Of a stretch of 64,000 bases of DNA, positions 9,340 through 18,436 are shown piece after piece. The stretch covers positions 186,001 through 250,000 of the forward strand of contig NZ_AP018795.1 of the NCBI RefSeq assembly GCF_003966655.1, in the 5' to 3' direction. The notes below the pieces were generated by a model that ran no database searches, had not been told where the DNA came from, and saw only the letters and a list, made by a program, of their open reading frames with translations. Each line of letters opens with the position of its first letter. The first letter of the stretch is position 1. The position numbers and the translations under genes are program-made. Source of the DNA: Acidithiobacillus ferridurans. GTDB lineage: Bacteria; Pseudomonadota; Gammaproteobacteria; Acidithiobacillales; Acidithiobacillaceae.

Positions 9340-9694
9340 CTCCGTAACCGGCGATGTTCAGAGCCTCATCAACATCAGCGGTTTTCCCCCGGAGGACGAG
9401 AAGCATCTTTGCCAGCTCTCCCAACACCTAGCGCCGCGCATACCGGCACTCACAGACCGTTTCTATGAACGGCTATTGGCCGACGAACGCACCCGCATCC
9501 ATGAAGAAATCGAAGCCGCCGCCCAGACGGAGGGTTATACCATCGGGACCTGTACCAGGGTGCTGATGCACCTGCTGGATATTTGTCAATATTTGATCGA
9601 TTCGGCCTACGAAGCCGAACGCATGCGACGGCTGACAGCCGCTACCGGAATGCGCCCGGCCCTGTTGGAGAATCTCATCAACCTGCGGAACTAA
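9326..9694 (+). CDS. Shortened protoglobin-like protein
   Basis: The 122-residue product begins like a protoglobin/globin-coupled sensor (ISGFPPEDEKHLCQLSQHL, then TDRFYERLLADERT, residues 16-52). It ends like one too (LIDSAYEAERMRRLTAATG, then RPALLENLINLRN, residues about 88-122). The central helices that normally carry the proximal haem histidine appear missing, since the protein is about 70 residues shorter than the usual 190. It may not bind haem, or it may be a decayed gene. It overlaps the PIN toxin gene by 14 bases, so translation may be coupled. Confidence 0.6.
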   Translation: MGECNSVTGDVQSLINISGFPPEDEKHLCQLSQHLAPRIPALTDRFYERLLADERTRIHEEIEAAAQTEGYTIGTCTRVLMHLLDICQYLIDSAYEAERMRRLTAATGMRPALLENLINLRN

Positions 9695-9727
9695 GTCTCC
9701 ACGGAGACCGAAACGAGCATCGGAACC

Positions 9728-12700
9728 TCACTGAATAATACTCCGCCATCCCACGGGTGAGAGAGGGGGCGGTGCCAAGGTGAATGGCGTGATGGTACCA
9801 TTACCCAAGGGTATCAGCAGGTGATTGCCGGATTGCGTGGGTGCCCCCGCATATTGGTTGCCCAGCGAGACGCCGGAAACATTAGCGCCACCTGACGTGA
9901 GTGGGTTGCTGAGGTTGTTGTTGACGAAAAATTGGGGCTGTCCAAAGGTGGTGCCTTCCGCATAGTTGAGAATCATCAGGTAGCTCTGACCGGTGCCTCC
10001 GCAGGTGGCCGTGTTTGGCGCATACAGCGTAAAGATCAGCCGGTTGAGATTCAAATCCATGTTGGTAATGGAGCGCAGACCCACCGGAATGTTTCCGCTC
10101 CCCGCATCGGTGAGGGGGAGATACCAACCGTCCTGTGAAGCCCAGTTGATCAGATTGCTGGTATTGGCCGCAGCCACGATAACCTTCTGGCCGTTAGTGG
10201 CCGTGGCGCCAGTGATACCCCGTGCCTGTAGCTGGCTTTGGGTGATGGTGGTACCTGATCCGTTGTCGAGAACGGCGTAAATGGATTGCACATTGGTATT
10301 GGTCAGATCACTGGTGGTCAGTAGCTGGCCCGTGCCAAAGGTCACAAAGTTGCCGGGAGGTGCCCCCCGAGGACTGGCTGTGACTGTCGGTTGTGTGGTA
10401 ATGGGCTGCGGCACCGTGGTGGTTGTGGTCACCCCGGTGCTGCTGGTGGTGGTTTGTGTGGTCGTCGCATGAAAAAGTACAGATACTGCAGGCGGTTGGG
10501 TACCCGAGCTAGTGCTAGTGGTCGGGTTTAACAATTGTTGCACGTTGATGCGCCAGAGGTTGCCCTGCAGATCACCTGCGTAGACTGTGCCAGCGACGAA
10601 GCCATTACCGGAACTGGCAACCGCAGGGGTCGATAAGCCATCCGGATAACTGGCACTGCAATAGCTGGCTTCACTAGCGGGCAGGTAACTACAGAGGTCG
10701 ACGGATTGAATGAGCGTGCCGGTCTGCGCGTTGACGATGAACAGGTAAGGCCACCCCGCCGGGCTGTTGTAGCCCGAGCCAAAAATCGCCGCCCAGGTGG
10801 GCGTGCCGTTGTCATCCACCTCAGCGATCTGCGGCTGACTGTAGGTGAGCCCCAAATCCGGGTTGGTAAACTCCCACATCACATCCGAAGCGGAGAAACT
10901 GGTGGGATCGGTGACATTGAGGGCGTAGATACTGTCGCCACCACTGTCCAGGCCGCCGACCAGCACGCTGTTCCAGGGAGTTGTGCCGCCGGAAAACTGG
11001 ATATCCGCTTCCGTTGGGCTGCCATCCACGTAGTATTGGTGGGTGTAATTCAGTTGAGGGAGCTGCGCCAGATTGGGATAAACCCCATTGGGCACGAAGC
11101 TGAAGACCGGCGCGCCGGTAAGGGCATTGAAACCGTACAACATGCCGCCGTTGGAACCCACATAGACCATCGGCGTGCGAGTGGCGTGTGCGGTGACGAA
11201 GTTCTGATAGGAAGGCTCCAGGCTGCCATCATTCGGTGGCCCTACATAGAGCGGCGTACTGTCCACAATGTCGGCAAGCAGGGCTGACGGTGTGCGGAAG
11301 ACGCCGCCGCTGGTGTTGCCGTTCAGCAGCCATTGCATGATGGCTTGACCATATGCGGCAGCACTTCCAAAGCTGGCTTGTTGGCTGCCGGAGAGCGTGC
11401 TGTAGTAGCCCTGGTCCAGGTCTGTTTGCTGGGTAGAAGATAAAGAATTCCAGGTAAAGGGAATGCCGCATGCGGTTGTTTTGGTGCAGGCCGGGTTCCA
11501 GCTAAAGACATTAGGTGCCGACCCGTTTTGCAGACTGCCGCTGGTTATGGTACCGCCGGGGTTGGCGCCCACGGCTTGCCACGAAATGGTCGGGGAGTTG
11601 GGGGTGCTCAACACACTGCTCAGGGTTTCCGCCTTGAGGTTGCCGATCCAGACCTTGGTGGTATAGCTGGCCTGATAAACCAAGTTGGCTCCCGCTTGAC
11701 TGGACGAGTTCAGCGCCACGCCGGTGGTACTCTGGTTGGCCTCAATGGCTTGCAGGATGGCGGTCAGGGACTGCGCCACGGCGGCAGGGCTGGTGGCGGC
11801 TATCGCCTTCTGCGTGCCGCCGGCAATGGCCATGGCGTTGAGCGTCGCATAGGCCGTTGGGTTCAAGCTGGGGTCCACACCGGCACCCATGCCCACCACG
11901 TAGGTATCTATCCCCGCCTGCTGTAGTGTCGTAATGGCGGCGATGGTGTCGGTAAGGGCCTGGTCATTCGTGGTGTTCACGGTGCCGTTTTGGTTGAAAG
12001 TGGCCGTCACCCCATATCCGGCCGCCGCAGCGCTGCCTAGTGGCGGCCAAAGCCCGCCCTGGTTGTCAACAGTCGGTAAACCGTCAGTGACCAGAATGAC
12101 ATATTTCTTGGATGTACACGTACTGGATGGTAACGCAGGCCCCGAAGTGCCCATGAGGTAGTCATAGGCGCTGGCTAAGGTTCCAGCCATTGTTGCATTA
12201 ATAGCATCTGCTTTTATTTCGGAGCTATTTGTATTGGTTTCTGGGGCAAGTTGCGCGGCGAAAAGCTGGCCTTGCGTCGCAGTAGACTTTTGGATGGATA
12301 TGGGTAATGACCCTGAATTGGTTATATTGTTGTCATACCCGAATCCTCTTTCGGAATACCAGACCTGCGGGGAATAAGGCACGTATCCGGCATTGGTAGG
12401 AGAGGTACCAAAGGCACCGGGAACTGTGCTCTTGTTGTAATTCTCAAGGATGGTCCCGTTGTTGTAATTCGACAGGGTATAGCCCGTGTAGGGAGAGGTC
12501 GGGTGCGGTCCCGCATAGGTGATAAAGTTGGACGGCAACCTTCTCGAAGCATAAAGCACATCGTTGATATCCGGCTCGTCACTGGTGTCCTGTATGTATA
12601 ACCATGGATCGCTAAAACTTCCGCTAACGCCTATCCTGGTGAAATAGGCATGAATATCTTGGCAGGATGTGGTCGCCTGCGTGTTCGGATAATAGCAAGG

Positions 12701-13294
12701 GTTGGGCACCGACTGCAGCGGCACGGTCAGTCCGTCCTTCGTTTGGGTGGGGGCTGTGGAAGAGGTCCCAAATGCAAAGCCATCCGGACCGCTCATGTAA
12801 TAAACCCATGTAGTGTATTTGCTGGGAGTCCCCTTCACGCCATAATCCATGAGTCCGAAATCCATCACCCCGTTCCACTGATTATAAGCCTGCTGGATAG
12901 CCTCTTTGGCTACGTTCAGACGGCTGGCCGAGTTATCTGTGCCATTGACGGTATAAGGCGCGCTGCCGCTCGTGGTGCCACTTACCGGCGCGGTGAACCC
13001 GGCAGGCACCGTATAATTCGCCGGACTGGAGGAGTTCAGATCAACTGGATTGCCGTTGTCCGTCGCCGTTCCCGACCCCGTCATGATAGCGCCTGCCAGA
13101 TTCCCGTCCATGGACTGTGAATTGTCCAGTACGAACAACACCTGTGGTGCGCCATATTGCACACTGATCAGCGGAATGGAGGATATCGGCAACGTCGGAG
13201 GGAGCGTGGCTGCACCGGCCAGTGCGAATGGAGAGAAGGCGAGGGCCGCACCCAGCCAAAGTGGATAGTGCCGTGTTCTGGGACCGTGGCGCAT
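9728..13294 (-). CDS. pilY1: PilY1/PilC-type pilus tip adhesin
   Basis: The 1188-residue protein has a signal peptide (residues 1-28, ending LAGA). Near residue 55 a von Willebrand A-like domain starts with the metal-site motif VLFVLDNSQSM (DxSxS) and continues with ILVTDGLPT near 397. The C-terminal third (about 690-1150) is the PilY1 beta-propeller, with VYVGSNGGMLYGFNA, VLVGGLDSGGDSIYALNV and a calcium-loop candidate EVDDNGTP. PilY1 caps the type IV pilus, promotes adhesion and helps prime assembly. It lies at the end of the minor-pilin run and is the largest gene in the window. Confidence 0.92.
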   Translation of the reverse strand: MRHGPRTRHYPLWLGAALAFSPFALAGAATLPPTLPISSIPLISVQYGAPQVLFVLDNSQSMDGNLAGAIMTGSGTATDNGNPVDLNSSSPANYTVPAGFTAPVSGTTSGSAPYTVNGTDNSASRLNVAKEAIQQAYNQWNGVMDFGLMDYGVKGTPSKYTTWVYYMSGPDGFAFGTSSTAPTQTKDGLTVPLQSVPNPCYYPNTQATTSCQDIHAYFTRIGVSGSFSDPWLYIQDTSDEPDINDVLYASRRLPSNFITYAGPHPTSPYTGYTLSNYNNGTILENYNKSTVPGAFGTSPTNAGYVPYSPQVWYSERGFGYDNNITNSGSLPISIQKSTATQGQLFAAQLAPETNTNSSEIKADAINATMAGTLASAYDYLMGTSGPALPSSTCTSKKYVILVTDGLPTVDNQGGLWPPLGSAAAAGYGVTATFNQNGTVNTTNDQALTDTIAAITTLQQAGIDTYVVGMGAGVDPSLNPTAYATLNAMAIAGGTQKAIAATSPAAVAQSLTAILQAIEANQSTTGVALNSSSQAGANLVYQASYTTKVWIGNLKAETLSSVLSTPNSPTISWQAVGANPGGTITSGSLQNGSAPNVFSWNPACTKTTACGIPFTWNSLSSTQQTDLDQGYYSTLSGSQQASFGSAAAYGQAIMQWLLNGNTSGGVFRTPSALLADIVDSTPLYVGPPNDGSLEPSYQNFVTAHATRTPMVYVGSNGGMLYGFNALTGAPVFSFVPNGVYPNLAQLPQLNYTHQYYVDGSPTEADIQFSGGTTPWNSVLVGGLDSGGDSIYALNVTDPTSFSASDVMWEFTNPDLGLTYSQPQIAEVDDNGTPTWAAIFGSGYNSPAGWPYLFIVNAQTGTLIQSVDLCSYLPASEASYCSASYPDGLSTPAVASSGNGFVAGTVYAGDLQGNLWRINVQQLLNPTTSTSSGTQPPAVSVLFHATTTQTTTSSTGVTTTTTVPQPITTQPTVTASPRGAPPGNFVTFGTGQLLTTSDLTNTNVQSIYAVLDNGSGTTITQSQLQARGITGATATNGQKVIVAAANTSNLINWASQDGWYLPLTDAGSGNIPVGLRSITNMDLNLNRLIFTLYAPNTATCGGTGQSYLMILNYAEGTTFGQPQFFVNNNLSNPLTSGGANVSGVSLGNQYAGAPTQSGNHLLIPLGNGTITPFTLAPPPLSPVGWRSIIQ

Positions 13295-13308
13295 GGTTCT
13301 TCTCCCTA

Positions 13309-13902
13309 TTATCGGGGCTGCGGTATCCGATAAAGAATTTGTGTGACGGCGGAGATCCCGTTCGCGGGATTATTTGGGTTGTTGGTGGTGAGCGCGGAGA
13401 TGCGATAGTAATAGCAGGTGCACATATTGGTCGGGGCTTGCGTGCTGGAGCATCCGGATATGGTGCATAAGCCCTGCCCATAGTATTCCATGACCCACTT
13501 CACGGTGGCGCCGGGGAAACTGGATGCCAGCGGTGCGACCACACTTGGATTGACTGTGGCGGCGGTATTCCATACCGAACTGGTCGCTGCTACCTGGGCT
13601 GCTGTAAGGGGGGCTGTGCAGCCAACGGAACCATTAACACAGGCATCGTTATAAAAATAAGCGGGTGCCGTGCCGGTAGGCGTGCCGGGCGGAAAAGAAA
13701 TATTGGCATTGCCCCAATTCATCGCGTCCTGTGTGGCCAAGGAGTCTAGATGCTGGGCTACGTTTCGGGCCGTCTCATTAAAAGTGAGGCGCGCAGTCTG
13801 GCTGCCGTATTCCAGTGCCGCATAGCCTAATATGGCCAGAATCACCAGCACGATGACGGCCGTCAGTAAGGCTTGCCCGGATTCGTTATGTGTTTCTTGC
13901 AT
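13309..13902 (-). CDS. pilX: PilX-like minor pilin
   Basis: The 197-residue protein starts with a short charged leader and ESGQALLTAVIVLVILAI (residues 8-25), the hydrophobic helix of PilX proteins. It lacks the Glu at position 5 found in major pilins, which is normal for PilX. The rest is a Ser/Thr/Asn-rich globular domain with paired cysteines (ACVNGSVGC and CTISGCSS). Genes 11-15 bases apart on either side (pilW, pilY1) place it in the minor pilin operon whose products form the pilus tip complex. Confidence 0.85.
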   Translation of the reverse strand: MQETHNESGQALLTAVIVLVILAILGYAALEYGSQTARLTFNETARNVAQHLDSLATQDAMNWGNANISFPPGTPTGTAPAYFYNDACVNGSVGCTAPLTAAQVAATSSVWNTAATVNPSVVAPLASSFPGATVKWVMEYYGQGLCTISGCSSTQAPTNMCTCYYYRISALTTNNPNNPANGISAVTQILYRIPQPR

Positions 13903-13913
13903 CCCAGCCGCTC

Positions 13914-15068
13914 CTAGTGCCAGATCAGGTTCATCACGGGAACCGTGGTGCGCATGACGTTGAATTGCTCGCTGTTGACTCCGGCGGGGGGCTGATAGTA
14001 CACCGCAGGCAGATCGGCCCCCGTGACACTCTCTGACGCCGGAATGGCAGGAATGAGCAACAACTGGCCGGGGGTTACGGTTCCAGCCGTTTTTAACCCG
14101 CTCTGCGCCACCATCACCACCATAACCGTGCGGATATCGCTTATTAAGCTCGGATTTGAAGAGAGTTGCTGCTGGGTTGGAAAGTACCCATAGCTGGTGA
14201 CGGATTGGCCACCTGTGGTGTTATAGCCGAAGAGCACCTGCAAATCGTCAATGCCTTGGGCAAAAAGCGCAGGTGTGCCGCCGCCAGACGAAAGCTGAAG
14301 TTGGCCCGGTCCTGCCGCGGTACCCGGCACCACCGAAAAGGTGAGGCTGCTCAGTTGACCGTTACCGACGTCGTACACCTGAGCAGCGGCCATATCTGCC
14401 TTAGTCAGGTTGGGAATCAGGCTATTGAATCCTCCCGGCGGGTTGTTCGGGTTACGGCCTGGGGCGAAATTGATCACACAGGCGCCTTGATAGCTGCTTG
14501 GTGTGTTGGTGGCGACGACCATGCCGCAAGCACCACCGCTAAACGCCGCGATCAGCGTATCCCCGGACTGAATGCTCGTTTGACACGTTGTGCCCGCAAC
14601 CGAGGAATTCAGATGGAAATTGGTCGCGCTGGGCGATGGGCTTTGCACCATCTGCCCCATAGGCACCCCGGCGAATTGGGACGCACTCAGGTTGATGGTT
14701 AAGGACACCGGTTGGGGGGCGCTCGTGGTTGGGGCGCCGCCGGGACTCACCGTAATAGCAGATACCGGCGTATTGGCACCATTTTGGTAAGTGTAGGTGG
14801 TCTGGCACCCGGGCAGACCTGCCATGCCATAACCTGCATTACTGAGATAGGTGGACACGACGTGCAGTGCATGACGGTCGGCGTTGACAATATCCCCGGT
14901 ACCCCGATTATGGAGGTAACCAAATTCGGTTTGTGCGAAAACCTCAAAAATGGCGATACCCACGATGATGGAAATTACCATCGCCACCATCAGTTCGACC
15001 AGGGTTAAGCCCTGCGCGTTGCGCGTGCCGGAATGGTTAAGGTTGAACGATGTATTCGCTGGCTGCAT
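13914..15068 (-). CDS. pilW: PilW-like minor pilin
   Basis: The start at 15068 has AGGAA about ten bases upstream and gives a 384-residue protein with the prepilin cleavage and helix motif GLTLVELMVAMVISIIVG (residues 20-37). Upstream in-frame codons would place an unlikely proline-rich leader before it. The long globular domain fits PilW, which joins PilV and PilX in the minor pilin tip complex. It overlaps the 3' end of pilV by 32 bases, which suggests translational coupling. Confidence 0.85.
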   Translation of the reverse strand: MQPANTSFNLNHSGTRNAQGLTLVELMVAMVISIIVGIAIFEVFAQTEFGYLHNRGTGDIVNADRHALHVVSTYLSNAGYGMAGLPGCQTTYTYQNGANTPVSAITVSPGGAPTTSAPQPVSLTINLSASQFAGVPMGQMVQSPSPSATNFHLNSSVAGTTCQTSIQSGDTLIAAFSGGACGMVVATNTPSSYQGACVINFAPGRNPNNPPGGFNSLIPNLTKADMAAAQVYDVGNGQLSSLTFSVVPGTAAGPGQLQLSSGGGTPALFAQGIDDLQVLFGYNTTGGQSVTSYGYFPTQQQLSSNPSLISDIRTVMVVMVAQSGLKTAGTVTPGQLLLIPAIPASESVTGADLPAVYYQPPAGVNSEQFNVMRTTVPVMNLIWH

Positions 15069-15492
15069 AGGTCTGTGTTCCTGACGCGCTGGACCAGGTA
15101 ATGGCGACGGTGGCAGTGCAAGGTGGTTGCGTACAGGCACCGCCGGAAGAGTTCAATACCTGAATGGTTCCCTGGCCGCCGGGAAGGGTGCTTTGGACGT
15201 TGCTGGCCCAGGTGGACACCGCCCATGCGGAAACTCCGCTTTGTGGCCAGGTGGACGAATTGGCCGTGTCCACGTTGTTAAAACCGCTGATGTTAGAATT
15301 CCCACCTCCCCAGATGTTGGCCAGCATGGCGTTGCTGAGGAAGGCGGCATTGCTGTTGACGGCAGCCGTGCCAAAATACTGGGCTGCATTAGACTGCAAA
15401 TAGGCCAGACCGAGCAGACCGATAGCGAGGATCGTCATGGCGATCATCACCTCAATGAGCGACATGCCGCGCTCTTTTTGCACCTTATTCAT
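15037..15492 (-). CDS. pilV: PilV-like minor pilin
   Basis: From the ATG at 15492 (GGGGGTGAG upstream) the 151-residue protein begins MNKVQKERGMSLIEVMIA, with prepilin peptidase cleavage expected after the Gly. The hydrophobic helix TILAIGLLGLAYLQ follows, typical of PilV. An ATG at 15513 would overlap the end of pilC. The order pilC-pilV-pilW-pilX-pilY1 on one strand with overlaps or tiny gaps indicates one operon for the pilus platform and tip. Confidence 0.85.
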   Translation of the reverse strand: MNKVQKERGMSLIEVMIAMTILAIGLLGLAYLQSNAAQYFGTAAVNSNAAFLSNAMLANIWGGGNSNISGFNNVDTANSSTWPQSGVSAWAVSTWASNVQSTLPGGQGTIQVLNSSGGACTQPPCTATVAITWSSASGTQTYAASEYIVQP

Positions 15493-15502
15493 GGGCGAGC
15501 GC

Positions 15503-16762
15503 TCACCCCCCATGCGTCACCACCGCGCCCATCTTGAAGATCGGCAGGTACATGGCGACGACCAGGGTGCCGACGATGATGCCGAGCACTACCATGATCA
15601 TGGGTTCCATGAGGGTGGAAAGGCGACTGACGGATTCTTCGACTTCGCTCTCGTAAAAGTCGGCGACTTTGCCGGACATGACTTCGATGGCGCCGGTTTC
15701 CTCACCGATGGCGAGCATCTGGGTGGCCATGATGGGAAAGACGCCGTCGGCCTTGAGCCGGGTGGTGATGCGCCCGCCAGTAGCGACGTCGTCACGGGCG
15801 GCCAGGACGCTACGCTCGATGATGACATTACCGGACACTTTGGAAAGGGTTCCCAGGGCTTCCATGATGGGCACGCCTGCCCCCTGCATGGTGGACAGGG
15901 TGCGCATGAAGCGCGCCACGGCACCTTTCAGCAGGATATCGCCGAGCACCGGGATTTTCAGAGAGAAACGGTCTATGACGGTTTTGAAGGACAGGTTGCG
16001 CTTGTAGGCGTAGATAAAGAGCCATACCGAGGCGATGGGTACGAGCACCACGATGTACCAGTGGCTTTTCATCCAGTCGGAGATGTTGATGACGACCTGC
16101 GTCAGCAGCGGCAGAGTGGCACCGAAGCTGCTGAAGAGCTGTGAGAATACCGGGATGACGAAAATCATCAGGATCACCACGACCACGACCATGACGGTGA
16201 TGATGGCCGCCGGGTAGAACATGGCCGACTTGACCTTTTTGTTCAGCGCCAGGGTCTTTTCGCGATACTCGGCCAGGCGCAGGAGGATGGTGTCGAGGAT
16301 GCCTCCCTGCTCACCGGCGGCGACCAGGGACACGAAAAGGCGGTCGAAATATTTGGGGAAGTGGGCCATGGCCTGCGACAGAGATTCACCTTCTTTCAGA
16401 TGCTTGAGAATCCCCGTGAGCAGTTTTTTCATGCCCGCGCCGGAGGTGGCGGATACCAGCAGTTCGAAAGACTGCACGATGGGCACGCCGGCGTTGATCA
16501 TGGTGGAGAGCTGGCGGACCATCACCACCACTTGCGCTTCCTTGACACCCCTTTCCCCGAACAGGGGCTGCGGCGCTTTGCGCACCGCGGTCGGCATCAT
16601 GCCCATGCGGCGCAGGTTGGCGCGCACGGCGTTGGCGGAGACGGCGTTCATCTCGCCCTTTTTCTTTTCGCTCCCGCCGGGCGCAGTCGCCTCCCAGGTA
16701 AAGTCGTAGGTCTTCGCCTCGCGGAGTGCGGATTTCTTGTCTTTACTCAGGACCGATGCCAT
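15503..16762 (-). CDS. pilC: Type IV pilus inner membrane platform protein PilC
   Basis: The 419-residue protein has two GspF/PilC cytoplasmic domains, one before and one after the first membrane helix. Signatures include FERQLSTMINAGVP-like text (VMVRQLSTMINAGVP, residues about 80-94), AEYREKTLALNKKVKSAMFYP before the first helices (about 185-205), and the repeat ARFMRTLSTMQGAGVPIMEAL (about 285-305). A last helix MIMVVLGIIVGTLVVAMYLP ends the protein. It normally works with PilB and PilD, which are not in this window; the assembly ATPase and peptidase must be encoded elsewhere. Confidence 0.93.
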   Translation of the reverse strand: MASVLSKDKKSALREAKTYDFTWEATAPGGSEKKKGEMNAVSANAVRANLRRMGMMPTAVRKAPQPLFGERGVKEAQVVVMVRQLSTMINAGVPIVQSFELLVSATSGAGMKKLLTGILKHLKEGESLSQAMAHFPKYFDRLFVSLVAAGEQGGILDTILLRLAEYREKTLALNKKVKSAMFYPAAIITVMVVVVVILMIFVIPVFSQLFSSFGATLPLLTQVVINISDWMKSHWYIVVLVPIASVWLFIYAYKRNLSFKTVIDRFSLKIPVLGDILLKGAVARFMRTLSTMQGAGVPIMEALGTLSKVSGNVIIERSVLAARDDVATGGRITTRLKADGVFPIMATQMLAIGEETGAIEVMSGKVADFYESEVEESVSRLSTLMEPMIMVVLGIIVGTLVVAMYLPIFKMGAVVTHGG

Positions 16763-16987
16763 GTTGCCCTCTCCCCTGCCAGTTCTGTCCAGCTAATTAG
16801 TGCACACACTGGAAAATGCAAGGCGCCGGTAGTTTATGAGGGAAACTTGCGCCAGGCGCTTCCAGCCTTTTCGAGTTTTTCAATCGGCTTGTCCGTCATG
16901 AAACTGTATCAATAAAATCAATTAGTTTTATGGAGAATGACAAGGCATAAACTGGCAAATGCCCAAATGTTGCCCAAGTGGCCTCTT

Positions 16988-17176
16988 CTAGGCGTCAGTT
17001 TCCGTAACTAACTGCATCCTTCCTGCCTCATACAGGGCCTGCAACTCGGCGCGCACCACGTTGAGTTCCATATCAATCGAGGCGATAGGGGCGCCACGCT
17101 GTTCGCGCCGCTGAAGCAGCGTGTGGCGATGGTTCTGGAGTTGGGCAATACGGGTTTGCCGGTAGCTTTCGTTCAT
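16988..17176 (-). CDS. Small coiled-coil protein of unknown function
   Basis: The 62-residue product is charged and helical (ARIAQLQNHRHTLLQRREQ-like and MELNVVRAELQALYEAG), with no membrane segment or cysteine. The short upstream stretch contains CAGGAGAAG before the ATG, a good ribosome binding site. It lies between pilC and the pilin cluster on the same strand. I do not recognise the family; its codon use and binding site make it likely to be real. Confidence 0.5.
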   Translation of the reverse strand: MNESYRQTRIAQLQNHRHTLLQRREQRGAPIASIDMELNVVRAELQALYEAGRMQLVTETDA

Positions 17177-17226
17177 GATGCTTCTCCTGTGGCGGCGGTC
17201 ATGGCCTGTAAGGTGTCGGTGATTTT

Positions 17227-17799
17227 CTATCGGGCACGCCGATCTCTACCCTCTGGGTAAACGTCCTCATCGACGCTCGCCCTTCTACTAAAGTACCCGC
17301 GTTTACGCATGAATGTTCCGAATGGATTCAGCACGGCCGCCGCTATCAGCGTTTCCAGTGGGACGAGGAAAAGCGCATCCTGGAATCCAGCGTCGCCGAT
17401 CCCGAAAAACCACCTGCCCGTCCAATGGCTCGCCATCCCTGCCCCGTAAAGATCAGGGATGAGGGTACCGACAAAAGCCAGCGGATACGCCATAGGCCAT
17501 GGTAGGCGATCTCCTAAAAGAAGCACCAGTACGGGCCAGATCACAAAGCCGCTGATCATTAGATTCAAGCCGTTCGCACCCCAATATTGAGTACACAGAT
17601 CCAAGGTCACGGCAAAGAGCAGGAAACCCAGAATAGTTTTGGGGTCTTTGATCTGATGGGCGTATTTAAGAAACAGCCCAAGGCTGATCAAGCCAGGAAT
17701 GACGGATCCCACCAGTGTACGAAGATCGTTTAGATAAAGGGCTAGAAGGGCGTGGTAAACCTGGAGTAGTTCGACGGATATCCAGGCTATTCCATGCAT
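17227..17799 (-). CDS. Pilin-linked integral membrane protein, function unknown
   Basis: The 190-residue protein has about five or six hydrophobic segments: residues 5-25, 30-48, 55-72, 78-98, 104-120 and 140-160. A basic tail ends RDRRAR. CAGGAG stands seven bases before the ATG. The gene begins only 18 bases after the stop of the upstream pilin, so it is probably cotranscribed with the two pilins. I do not recognise a family; its place suggests a role in pilin handling or a neighbouring envelope process, which is inference. Confidence 0.65.
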   Translation of the reverse strand: MHGIAWISVELLQVYHALLALYLNDLRTLVGSVIPGLISLGLFLKYAHQIKDPKTILGFLLFAVTLDLCTQYWGANGLNLMISGFVIWPVLVLLLGDRLPWPMAYPLAFVGTLIPDLYGAGMASHWTGRWFFGIGDAGFQDALFLVPLETLIAAAVLNPFGTFMRKRGYFSRRASVDEDVYPEGRDRRAR

Positions 17800-17817
17800 G
17801 GGCGCTCTCCTGCGGGT

Positions 17818-18339
17818 TTACGGGGTGACAGCCCCATTTTGGGTGATAATGACGCCAGTTGTGGTGGCGGCATGGATAAATCCTTCGGCACTACAGGCAC
17901 GGGCAATGACGGTACCAAGACTGCCCGTGCAGTTTGTGGTGCTGACTTGCACGCTTACCTGCTGTGGCCCTGTCTGGCTGATGGTGGCGGCATCAATGAG
18001 CACCTGCCCGCATTTCCCCGCTTGGGTGCCAGGTGCGGCAATAAAAGCCGGCGTGCCAGAACCATATACCGGGTCAGCCACGTCATGGGCTGCCTGTCCG
18101 TTCAGGGTGCTGTAAATATTGGTACTCACAGCGTTATTGCTGGCCGCTAACGCATTGGTCACCGCATCCACCGCTATTTTCAGATTACCCGATACCGTTT
18201 GCGCCTTGGCGGTTTCGATGTACGCAAAATACTGCGGAATCGCAATGGCTGCGAGAATCCCGATAATGGCAATGACGATCATTAGTTCGATGAGGGTGAA
18301 ACCGCTGTTCCTCTGGATTTTTATTGTTTGACTGCGCAT
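17818..18339 (-). CDS. Type IV major-type pilin (second of two tandem copies)
   Basis: The ATG at 18339 follows GGAAAGG and gives a 173-residue prepilin with a basic leader and [20 protein letters not shown] (residues 13-32), including the Glu at mature position 5. Two cysteine pairs can be seen: CGQVL and TNCTGS, and a later RACSAEG. The C-terminal part is Thr/Ser/Ala-rich. It lies 97 bases downstream of a second pilin with almost the same first 50 residues but a different body. I cannot tell which copy is the main pilus subunit. Confidence 0.88.
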   Translation of the reverse strand: MRSQTIKIQRNSGFTLIELMIVIAIIGILAAIAIPQYFAYIETAKAQTVSGNLKIAVDAVTNALAASNNAVSTNIYSTLNGQAAHDVADPVYGSGTPAFIAAPGTQAGKCGQVLIDAATISQTGPQQVSVQVSTTNCTGSLGTVIARACSAEGFIHAATTTGVIITQNGAVTP

Positions 18340-18408
18340 AGGATGACCTTTCCGAGAGAGTTCTGAAATGAATTTGAAATAGGAGGTCAGAGCACTGTCC
18401 GAAAGGTG

Positions 18409-18424
18409 CAGCCCCAAAGGGCTG
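18409..18424 (-). promoter_or_regulatory. Hairpin between the two pilin genes
   Basis: Six-base arms CAGCCC and GGGCTG flank a four-base loop, 12 bases after the stop of the upstream pilin. No T run follows on the minus strand. It could be a partial terminator or an RNase-protecting stem that sets different mRNA levels for the two pilins. Confidence 0.4.
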
Positions 18425-18436
18425 CTGGAGGAAAAA

